Of a DNA stretch of 64,000 nt, positions 55,599 to 63,492 are shown in pieces. The position numbers and the translations under genes are program-made. Numbering within the stretch: the first letter of the stretch is position 1; every line of letters begins with the position of its first letter. Source of the DNA: Stappia taiwanensis (GTDB lineage Bacteria > Pseudomonadota > Alphaproteobacteria > Rhizobiales > Stappiaceae); the NCBI RefSeq assembly GCF_014635285.1, contig NZ_BMCR01000003.1, forward strand, positions 372,001-436,000, written 5' to 3'. The notes below the pieces were generated by a model that worked only from the letters and a program-made list of their open reading frames with translations, did not search any database and was not told the origin of the DNA.

Positions 55599-56033
55599 CT
55601 ACGGCGCCAGCCGTTCGAGCGAGCGGGCCGGCTGGGTGCCTTTCAGCAGATCCTCCAGCGTCCAGCGGTCGAGGCTGTCCAGAAACGCCTCCGCCGCCTC
55701 GGCCATCGCCCCTTTGAGGGCGCAGAGCGGCAGGAAGGAGCAGGCGCAGGGCCCCTCGCGCAGGCAGGCGACCACCGCCAGATCCTGCTCCATCAGCCGC
55801 ACCACCGCACCGGCACGGATCTCCGACGGCGGGCGCAAGAGGCGCACGCCGCCGCCGCGCCCGCGGGTGGTCTCCACCAGACCGGCCTGCGCCAGCCGGG
55901 CAACCAGCTTCATCACATGGGACTTCGCCAGCCCGAGGGTGCGGCTGAGCGTGTCGATGGTCTGCGGCTCATCGACCTGCCCCAGCCGCATCAGGATACG
56001 CAAGGCGAAATCGCTTGCCTGGTTCAGTCGCAT
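55599..56033 (-). CDS. nsrR: Rrf2-family regulator, NsrR-like
   Basis: 144 aa. The Rrf2 winged helix has MRLNQASDFALRILMRLGQV, LAKSHVMKLVARLAQAGLVE and TRGRGGGVRLLRPPSEIRAG. Cys residues ACLREGPCACSFLPLCALKG (C-x5-C-x-C-x5-C) match the NsrR Fe-S ligand region, with one extra Cys. NsrR senses nitric oxide through its cluster and derepresses detoxification genes. It is divergent from a truncated hemoglobin, a typical target, and a long dyad spans the shared promoter. Confidence 0.82.
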   Translation of the reverse strand: MRLNQASDFALRILMRLGQVDEPQTIDTLSRTLGLAKSHVMKLVARLAQAGLVETTRGRGGGVRLLRPPSEIRAGAVVRLMEQDLAVVACLREGPCACSFLPLCALKGAMAEAAEAFLDSLDRWTLEDLLKGTQPARSLERLAP

Positions 56034-56046
56034 GGGACCCTCAAAA

Positions 56047-56112
56047 CATTCATTTCATATGTTGCTTTTACCGCGCGAGCATGGCAAATAAAAGATGCGC
56101 ATGAAATGAATG
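56047..56112. promoter_or_regulatory. 12-bp inverted repeat in the nsrR/hemoglobin control region
   Basis: CATTCATTTCAT (56047-56058) and ATGAAATGAATG (56101-56112) are perfect reverse complements, 42 bases apart. The left copy sits 14 bp from the nsrR start and the right copy 31 bp from the hemoglobin start, giving each promoter one copy. NsrR sites are AT-rich half-sites of similar length, so these are probably its operators. Inference from position and symmetry. Confidence 0.65.
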
Positions 56113-56142
56113 ATAGGCAAAGCCGAGACAGGCAGGGTGACG

Positions 56143-56628
56143 ATGACCGGCACGGGCGAAAGGGACGACGCGGAACTTCGGGTGGTCTCGGCACAGATGC
56201 GCCGGGCGCCGGCCCATGCGGATATCGACGCGGAAAAGATCGACCGGTTGGTCGAGGAGTTCTACGGGCGCATCCGCCGCCATTCCCGTCTGGGGCCGAT
56301 TTTCGAGACGCGCCTTGCCGGGCGCTGGCCGGAGCATCTGGCGATCATGAAGCGGTTCTGGTCGTCGGTGCTGCTGAAGACCGGCAGCTACAAGGGCCAG
56401 CCGGTGCCGGTGCACCAGAAGCTGTCGGAGGTTGTTTCCGAGGATTTCGAGCTGTGGCTTGGCGAATTCCGTGAGGTCTGCCGGGAGATCTTCTCACCGG
56501 GCGCGGCCCGGGCGGTGATCGAGGCGGGCGAGCGGATCGCCCAGAGCCTGTGGTTCGCCCGCTTCGGCTTTGCCGGGTCGGAACCGCCGCAGGGGCTGAC
56601 GCAAACGCAAAAAAAGGAGACCGTGTGA
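56143..56628 (+). CDS. Group III truncated hemoglobin
   Basis: 161 aa, typical of group III trHb. ADIDAEKIDRLVEEFYGRIR opens the domain and ARLGPIF-type RLGPIFETRLAGRWPEHLAI then MKRFWSSVLLKTGSYKGQPV contains the family's W-PEHL and FW-SS patterns; the likely proximal His is in VHQKL and a Trp lies in SLWFARFGF. Group III trHbs bind oxygen and NO. ATG at 56143 is preferred (AGGGTGACG upstream). It is divergent from nsrR, which suggests NO-inducible expression, and its stop overlaps the next small gene. Confidence 0.88.
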   Translation: MTGTGERDDAELRVVSAQMRRAPAHADIDAEKIDRLVEEFYGRIRRHSRLGPIFETRLAGRWPEHLAIMKRFWSSVLLKTGSYKGQPVPVHQKLSEVVSEDFELWLGEFREVCREIFSPGAARAVIEAGERIAQSLWFARFGFAGSEPPQGLTQTQKKETV

Positions 56629-56846
56629 TGCTGGAAGCTGTCGTGCTTGTTGCGGAAGTCGGCGCGTTTGCGTGGCTGGTGCTGTTCTCCGTGCTGCTTG
56701 TCTCCATGGCCGCCGATAGCAAATGGCGGCCCGCGCCCCGGCTCGACCGGATCGGCCGGTCGCTGGTCGGCAATGCCCGAGCGGCCCTGACTGTCGGCGT
56801 GGTTGCGCTCGCCGCGCTCGCCGCCCATGACTTCGCCCTGTTCTGA
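56628..56846 (+). CDS. Small two-helix membrane protein (72 aa)
   Basis: 72 aa with two hydrophobic helices (VAEVGAFAWLVLFSVLLVSM and ALTVGVVALAALAAHDFAL) and a short basic loop between. AAAAAGGAGACC precedes the ATG, which overlaps the hemoglobin stop (TGATG), so translation is coupled. I do not recognise a family. Position in an NsrR-linked operon suggests a role near NO stress or a respiratory membrane complex. Confidence 0.7.
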   Translation: MLEAVVLVAEVGAFAWLVLFSVLLVSMAADSKWRPAPRLDRIGRSLVGNARAALTVGVVALAALAAHDFALF

Positions 56847-56859
56847 AGGAGGTGGTGTG

Positions 56860-56973
56860 ATGAAACGGCTCTTCTCGCCGCGCCTGGCCCATTGGCTCCC
56901 GGCCCTTTTGATCTGGGTGGCGGCGCCGATGCCGCTGTGGATCATGCTGGCGATGATCTGGATCTACGAATAG
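56860..56973 (+). CDS. 37-aa single-helix membrane microprotein
   Basis: 37 residues: MKRLFSPRLAHWLPALLI then WVAAPMPLWIMLAMIWIYE. It is nearly all one hydrophobic, Trp-rich helix with a basic N-terminus, the look of a bacterial membrane microprotein that modifies a larger complex. AAGGAGG lies 8 bases ahead of the ATG, a near-perfect ribosome site, and the gene starts 13 bp after the 72-aa gene. No known microprotein (CydX, KdpF and the like) clearly matches. Confidence 0.7.
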   Translation: MKRLFSPRLAHWLPALLIWVAAPMPLWIMLAMIWIYE

Positions 56974-56981
56974 CGCCTTTA

Positions 56982-56993
56982 GGGGGGGGGGGG
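56982..56993. repeat. Run of 12 G
   Basis: An uninterrupted G12 tract starts 9 bp after the microprotein stop codon. Homopolymers of this length are prone to slippage and to sequencing error. It lies outside any gene, so a length change would act on the 3' end of the operon only. Confidence 0.9.
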
Positions 56994-57000
56994 CGTCTGG

Positions 57001-57053
57001 CCGCATGGGGCGCCGGGGTGGTGAGGCAAAGCTTGCGTCGACACCCCATGCGG
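57001..57053 (+). terminator. Long-loop inverted repeat after the microprotein gene
   Basis: CCGCATGGGG (57001-57010) and CCCCATGCGG (57044-57053) form a perfect 10-bp stem with a 33-base loop; TCTTTTCTG follows a few bases later. It is probably the terminator of the hemoglobin operon. It also directly follows the G12 run. Confidence 0.55.
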
Positions 57054-57151
57054 TCGCGTCTTTTCTGTGGGCAAGCGATTTCCGCTGACAGCGGAATGGA
57101 TTAAGCTCCGGCGGTGAGCCTGCCCATCGCCGCATCCGGAGCCTTCCCAAC

Positions 57152-57568
57152 GTGACCGACCAGACCGACCAGACCGAGACCGAAGCGCCCTCGGGTGAGC
57201 TGACCCTGCGCACCATGGCCATGCCGGCCGACACCAATGCGGCGGGCGATATCTTCGGCGGCTGGGTGTTGTCGCAGATGGATCTGGCGGGCGGTATCGC
57301 CGCCGGACAGCGCGCGCTCGGCCGGGTGGTGACCATCTCCGTCGACCGGATGACCTTCATCCGCCCGGTGCAGGTCGGCGATGTGCTCTGCGTCTATTGC
57401 TCGATCCCGACTGTCGGCCGCACCTCGATGAAGGTGGCGATAGAGGCCTGGGCCCTGCGCCACCGCCACGGCGGACGGGAAAAGGTCACCGACGCCACCT
57501 TCACCTTCGTCGCCGTCGATGACACCGGCCGCCCCCGCCCGGTCCCCCCGCTCGACGCCGAGGGGTGA
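57152..57568 (+). CDS. Acyl-CoA thioesterase, YciA/BFIT-type hotdog protein
   Basis: 138 aa hotdog-fold protein. LTLRTMAMPADTNAAGDIFG then GWVLSQMDLAGGIAAGQRAL is the YciA/acyl-CoA hydrolase signature with the catalytic Asp (GDIFGGWVLSQMD); VVTISVDRMTFIRPVQVGDV follows. It hydrolyses acyl-CoA in the cytoplasm. The start is GTG at 57152, with weak ribosome site. A Pro-rich C-terminal tail ends the protein. The AT-rich island begins directly after. Confidence 0.92.
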   Translation: MTDQTDQTETEAPSGELTLRTMAMPADTNAAGDIFGGWVLSQMDLAGGIAAGQRALGRVVTISVDRMTFIRPVQVGDVLCVYCSIPTVGRTSMKVAIEAWALRHRHGGREKVTDATFTFVAVDDTGRPRPVPPLDAEG

Positions 57569-57589
57569 GGGCTTTAGGGGAATAGGGAA

Positions 57590-58330
57590 TTCTTGATTTT
57601 GATTTCTTGGCTTGGTGTGCAGGAAGTATATCTTTCTATTTTCTGCACATATCGCTTTCCCCAGCGTATAAGCGAAAAAGAAATGGCCTGTCTTTTCTAT
57701 TTTCTATTTGTAGGCCGAATATTAATACGCATCTATTTTCGTCAAGGCGAGCGGACCGAAATCCCAGATTTGTTGAAAATATTGGATCCGGGTTCCATAT
57801 CTCATACGATCCTCCCTGAACGAGTCGGCTTCGAAGTTTCTTGAAATCGTTTTGAAACTCCGTTTCGTGTTTCATCGTAAATTCATTATAACTTTCTTTA
57901 AATAATACCTTGCATTCGCGGCGAGTTTTTCCGCTACTGGTTGGATGATGGGCTTCTATTATATTGTAGAGACTATTTTGTTTTTCCCAGATAATTTCCT
58001 TTATATCATAACCTGGATAAATTGGGTCAGTCAAAATAGGGTGAGTAATTGGAGGAAATGTTGTTACACGCTTTCCCAATTTTCGCAGGCCAAATTTATC
58101 TAAGCTTTTTTTAGTTTCAATTGATTTTCGACAAATTTCAAATAGATCAACCCAATTGGTAGAGTATTCGTTATTTTGATTTGCGTGTGATGTGGAGGTG
58201 GGAATTAGTAATGAAAAAGTCAATATTATTTTAATAAATTTTATAATTAATGTATTTTGGGGTTTATACATAATTAATATTCCTTTTTACGTATAACTTT
58301 GAAGAGTAAGATGTAATAAGTCGTGGAAAT
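57590..58330. other. AT-rich island, probably acquired by transfer
   Basis: Base composition drops abruptly from GC-rich to mostly A+T across about 740 bp, then recovers. It contains one orphan gene on the minus strand with AT-rich codon choice (many AAA, AAT, ATT, TTT). No integrase, transposase, tRNA or terminal repeat is seen at either side, so the mechanism of entry is unknown. Boundaries are approximate. Confidence 0.8.
57636..58271 (-). CDS. Orphan secreted hypothetical protein
   Basis: 211 aa in the AT-rich island. The N-terminus is a signal peptide (KFIKIILTFSLLIPTSTSHA). The mature part is charged, with Cys at FEICRKS, RRECKVLF, ENRCVLIF and SDMCRK, which could form two disulfides in the periplasm. 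No family recognised. AAAAGGAAT lies 9-10 bases before the ATG, a proper ribosome site in AT-rich context, and the frame is intact, so it looks like a functional recent arrival. Codon use differs sharply from all neighbours. Confidence 0.7.
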   Translation of the reverse strand: MYKPQNTLIIKFIKIILTFSLLIPTSTSHANQNNEYSTNWVDLFEICRKSIETKKSLDKFGLRKLGKRVTTFPPITHPILTDPIYPGYDIKEIIWEKQNSLYNIIEAHHPTSSGKTRRECKVLFKESYNEFTMKHETEFQNDFKKLRSRLVQGGSYEIWNPDPIFSTNLGFRSARLDENRCVLIFGLQIENRKDRPFLFRLYAGESDMCRK

Positions 58331-58518
58331 TACGTGGGTCGGCCTCCACAGGAGAAATCGTCCAACTTCGCTAGGCTTGCTCCGGTGGTCATATGCACCT
58401 GGGCGTGTCGACAACCATGCGCTTCCGATCAACTGCGTACAACCCCGACCACCATTCGCGGTACCCCACTAGCCGAGCAGGCCATCCACGAGAATGTAAG
58501 AGGAATGCGTGCTCCCCC
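58272..58518. other. Unassigned spacer between the island and the ABC genes
   Basis: About 250 bp. The first 60 bases are AT-rich; from about 58335 the composition is moderate with open frames in several directions, none with a recognisable domain or ribosome site. It may be a decayed gene remnant. No terminator for the downstream minus-strand ATPase gene is clear. Confidence 0.4.
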
Positions 58519-59277
58519 CTACACCCCTTCGGCGGGTGGGTCGGCGAGGCGGCCGTCGATCAGGTGCAGGCGGCGATCCATCCGCGCGGCCATGTCGAGA
58601 TCATGGGTGACGGCGATCACCGACTTGCCGCGCCGGTCCACCAGATCGCGCAAGATTTCGAACACCTGCTCGGAGGATTTGCTGTCAAGGCTGCCGGTCG
58701 GCTCGTCGGCGAGGATCACCGGCGGTTGGTTGGCGAGCGCCCGCGCCACCGCCACCCGCTGGCGCTGGCCGCCCGACAGTTGATCCGGCCGCTTGTCCAC
58801 ATGATCGGCCAGGCCGAGATCGGAGAGCAGCCCGACCGCCTCATCCCGCATGGCGTCATGGGAGAGCTTGCCCAGCTTGCGCATGGGGATCATGACGTTT
58901 TCCGCCACGGTGAATTCCGGCAAGAGGAAGTGGAACTGGAAGACGAAACCCAGCGTGCTGAGCCGCAGCCGCGCCCGCTTGGCCTCGCTGTGCAGGTGGG
59001 TCGGCTTGCCATTGACAAGCACCTCGCCGCTCGTCGGCGTGTCGAGCAGGCCCAGGAGGTAAAGCAGCGAGGATTTGCCCGAGCCGGACGGCCCGGTGAT
59101 GGCGACGAACTCGCCGCGCTTGATCTCAAGGTCGATGTCGCGCACCAGCGTCACCGGCACCAGGCCGGGCAGGATGCGCGTCAGCCCGCGCGCCTCGATC
59201 AGCGGCCCGGCTTCGGCCTCGGTTGTCGCGCCGGGGCCGTCGTGGGTGCTGGTCGCAGCGGTTTCGGACGCGCTCAT
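58519..59277 (-). CDS. ABC transporter ATP-binding protein (MacB/LolD type)
   Basis: 252 aa. Walker A GPSGSGKSSLLYLLGLLDTP, Q-loop FVFQFHFLLPEFTVAENVMI, signature LSGGQRQRVAVARALANQPP, Walker B VILADEPTGSLDSKSSEQ and His switch VIAVTHDLDMA are all intact. LPEFTVAENV and LLDTPTSGEV place it with LolD/MacB ATPases, which power lipoprotein or small-molecule export. It overlaps the permease gene by 4 bases and is the last of adaptor-permease-ATPase. Confidence 0.93.
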   Translation of the reverse strand: MSASETAATSTHDGPGATTEAEAGPLIEARGLTRILPGLVPVTLVRDIDLEIKRGEFVAITGPSGSGKSSLLYLLGLLDTPTSGEVLVNGKPTHLHSEAKRARLRLSTLGFVFQFHFLLPEFTVAENVMIPMRKLGKLSHDAMRDEAVGLLSDLGLADHVDKRPDQLSGGQRQRVAVARALANQPPVILADEPTGSLDSKSSEQVFEILRDLVDRRGKSVIAVTHDLDMAARMDRRLHLIDGRLADPPAEGV

Positions 59278-60512
59278 GCCGCCCCCCGGATGATATCGAC
59301 CGGGTTGAGCCGGGCGGCGCGGCGGGCCGGCAGGTAGCCCGCGACCCCGGCGGAGAAAAGGGCGAAGGCGCAGGCGATCAGGTAATGCACCGGGCTGTAG
59401 TAGAGCGGCAGCGAAGTCAATTCGATCTCGGTCTTCACCTCGAAGGTGAGCGAGCCGAGCGTCAGGCTGAGCGCGTAGCCAAGGCCGGAGCCGAGCACCG
59501 AGCCGACCAGGCCGATCAGCAGCCCCTCGGTGAGGAAGATCCGCCGGATGTCCGATTGTTCGAAGCCGAGCGACTTGAGAATGGCGATATCCCGCGATTT
59601 CTCATGGACGATGGTCGAGACGATGGTGAAGATGCCAAAGCCCGCGACGAGCAGGATCGCGCCGACCACCGTGTACATGATGATGTTGCGCACCACGAGA
59701 ACCTCCATCAGCCCCTCGTTCGCCTCCTGCCAGGAGGTGGCGCGGTAGCCGGTCATGCGCTCCACCCGGGCGGCGATCGCGCGCGCGGCGTTGACGTCGT
59801 CGAGCCGGATCGACAGGCGGTTGATGGCATTGGGCCGGGAGAACAGCACCTGCGCGGTCTTCAGCACCGTGTAGCCGGTGGCGTCGTCCGCCTGGGTCAC
59901 GCCGGTGTGGTAAAGGCCGATCACCTTCAGCCGGCGCACCGCCCCGGAGGAGGCGGAGACCGCCACCGTGTCGCCGAGGCTGGCGCCGAGCTTGTCGGCG
60001 ACCCCATCGCCGATGATCAGCCCGTTGAGATTGGCCGCAAGGTCGAGGAACGAGCCGGCGCGCATGTCCTCGGCAATGGTGGAGATCTTCAGATGGGCGG
60101 CCGGATCGACCCCGGTGAGCGAGATCGCCACATCCTTGCCGCCGTAGCGCAGCACCGCCTGGCCGTTCAGCGAGGCGGCCATGCGCCCGGGCAGCCAGCT
60201 TGCCAGCATCGCCCGCAGCCGCACCGGATTGCGCAGGCCCCGTGTGTCGTCATCCGGCCGCGCGCCGATCACATTGACCGCGTCGAACCGGGTGGCGGCG
60301 GGGGGAGGGGGCGGATCGCGCTGATCATCGGTCACCTCCACATGCGGGATGGCATCGACCAGCGTGGCGATGAAGTCATGCTGGGAGCCCTCCATCAGCG
60401 CCGCCATGGCAATGGAAAAGCCGACGCCAAGGGTCACCCCCAGCACCGAGACGACGCTCTGGCGCAGCCGTCCGGCCACATGGGTCAGCGCGATCGACAG
60501 GATCAGCGGCAT
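59274..60512 (-). CDS. ABC transporter permease, MacB/FtsX family
   Basis: 412 aa. One N-terminal helix (SILSIALTHVAGRL and SVVSVLGVTLGVGFSIAMAA), a large periplasmic domain (about 45-285) and three C-terminal FtsX helices (IIMYTVVGAILLVAGFGIFT; GLLIGLVGSVLGSGLGYALS; YLIACAFALFSAGVAGYLPA followed by RRAARLNPVDIIRG). This is the MacB/LolCE layout, a mechanotransmission exporter. It lies 3 bp after the adaptor gene and overlaps the ATPase gene. Substrate unknown. Confidence 0.92.
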   Translation of the reverse strand: MPLILSIALTHVAGRLRQSVVSVLGVTLGVGFSIAMAALMEGSQHDFIATLVDAIPHVEVTDDQRDPPPPPAATRFDAVNVIGARPDDDTRGLRNPVRLRAMLASWLPGRMAASLNGQAVLRYGGKDVAISLTGVDPAAHLKISTIAEDMRAGSFLDLAANLNGLIIGDGVADKLGASLGDTVAVSASSGAVRRLKVIGLYHTGVTQADDATGYTVLKTAQVLFSRPNAINRLSIRLDDVNAARAIAARVERMTGYRATSWQEANEGLMEVLVVRNIIMYTVVGAILLVAGFGIFTIVSTIVHEKSRDIAILKSLGFEQSDIRRIFLTEGLLIGLVGSVLGSGLGYALSLTLGSLTFEVKTEIELTSLPLYYSPVHYLIACAFALFSAGVAGYLPARRAARLNPVDIIRGAA

Positions 60513-60515
60513 GGC

Positions 60516-61559
60516 TCAACCCTCCGGCGCGCCGGAGACGGGGGCTGCATCGGCGCGCGCCTGCGCCTTCGCCCTCTGGCCATCGCGCAAGGCATCGCTC
60601 CAGGTGGCGACGATCCGCTCGTCTTCGGCAAGCCCGTCCAGCACCTCCACCGTGGTGGTGCCGCGAATGCCGATCATCAACTGGCGGGTTTCCAGCCGGC
60701 CGTCATCGCGCAAGACATGCACCCGGTCGCCGTCGAGCGCCGCCAGCGGGATCAGCAGCGTGTCGGCGACCTGACGCACGATCACGTTGACATCGCTGGT
60801 CATGCCGATCATCAGCGGCGTCTCGGCCGGGAAGGTGAGATAGACCCGGTAGGTCTTCAGGATCGGATCGCCTTTTGGCGTGATCCGGTCGACGCGGGCG
60901 TCGAAGGTGCTGCCGGGAAAGGCGTCGGCCCGCACCAGCGCGGTCTGGCCGGCGCGAATGAGCGGAATGTCTTCCTCGTTGATGTCGGCGACGATCTGCA
61001 GCGGTTCGGCCTGTCCGACCCAGAACAGCACCTCGCCCGGCTCGGCCACCTCGCCAACTTCGCCATCGCGGCGCAGCACCTTGCCGTCCATCGGCGCACG
61101 CAGCTCATAATCGGCAAGGCGCGCCGACTGCGCCGCCACCAGCGCCACGTTGCGCGAATGATCGTTCTCCACCCGGTCGAAGGCCTGGCGGGAGATCACC
61201 CGCCGCTCGACAAGGCCCGCCGCCCGCTCCAGCTCCTGCGCCGACAGCTTCTCGCGCGCCTGAAGCTCGGCGAGCGTTGCCCGGGCGTCCGAGGCGTCGA
61301 GCCGGCCGAGGACGGTGCCACGAGTGACCGTCTCGCCCTCGCAATTGCACAGCTCGATGATGCGCTCGCGCAGCACACTGGTCACCTTGGCCCAGCGGAC
61401 CGGCTCGACGACGCCGGTGGCATAGACCACATCGGCGGCGCTGCCGCGATGGGGCTGAACGATGGCCACCACCACCGGCCGGTCCTTCCACCACCAGGCG
61501 CCGGCCAGGCCTGCCGCCAGCAGCAGAAGAAGAATGAGGAACGTTCGCCAGCCGGTCAT
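60516..61559 (-). CDS. Periplasmic adaptor (MacA/HlyD family)
   Basis: 347 aa membrane-fusion protein. One N-terminal anchor helix (TFLILLLLLAAGLAGAWWW), a barrel-sandwich half (VVYATGVVEPVRWAKVTSVL; CEGETVTRGTVLGRLDASDA), a coiled-coil hairpin (AREKLSAQELERAAGLVERR through NVALVAAQSARLADY), then lipoyl and beta-barrel parts (LRAPMDGKVLRRDGEVGEVA; FPAETPLMIGMTSDVNVIV). It links the MacB-like permease to an outer-membrane channel; no TolC gene is present here. It is first of the three-gene operon. Confidence 0.9.
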   Translation of the reverse strand: MTGWRTFLILLLLLAAGLAGAWWWKDRPVVVAIVQPHRGSAADVVYATGVVEPVRWAKVTSVLRERIIELCNCEGETVTRGTVLGRLDASDARATLAELQAREKLSAQELERAAGLVERRVISRQAFDRVENDHSRNVALVAAQSARLADYELRAPMDGKVLRRDGEVGEVAEPGEVLFWVGQAEPLQIVADINEEDIPLIRAGQTALVRADAFPGSTFDARVDRITPKGDPILKTYRVYLTFPAETPLMIGMTSDVNVIVRQVADTLLIPLAALDGDRVHVLRDDGRLETRQLMIGIRGTTTVEVLDGLAEDERIVATWSDALRDGQRAKAQARADAAPVSGAPEG

Positions 61560-61829
61560 CGCGCTGCATCCAGGTCAAGAGTGCCGAAGGGTACGGAGAA
61601 TGATACGGGTCTCAATCGCTTGCCTCTTGCCCTTGATGTTTCGGGCGAGCCTATCACCGCTTCGGCCGGGCCATCCATCCGCAGAAGCGCGGAAGACGGA
61701 GGGTAAGGTGGATTGCTACACGCAACCGGCGAGGTGGAAACACTTTGTTTACCATGTCTGGCCGAAAATCCGGCGACAAATCAATTTGATGCCGACTGCT
61801 CGGCTGAGAAACAAGGGGGTCGCCAAAGC

Positions 61830-63317
<1,488 letters not shown>

Positions 63318-63492
63318 TCTTGTTGTTTTTCCAGGGCCGGTCTATACGGTGCGCCGCGAATGCTTGGGTGCCGCGGGCGCATCCGCGTCCGGTCGGGGGC
63401 GGATGCTGCGGTTGCCGGGCAATGATCACATGGCGGGTCCTGCAGCCGGAAGAGGCGGTTGCCGATGCGCCGAGCCAGCGGCTGTGGGGCGA

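Noticed and set aside
57590-58330. Prophage, IS or integron origin of the AT-rich island
   Set aside because: No integrase, transposase, terminal inverted repeat, direct repeat or attachment site could be seen.
59223-61706. 827-codon plus-strand open frame opposite the MacAB-like operon
   Set aside because: Composition (His, Gln, Arg, Gly-rich) is typical of an antisense frame; the opposite strand encodes three well-supported genes.
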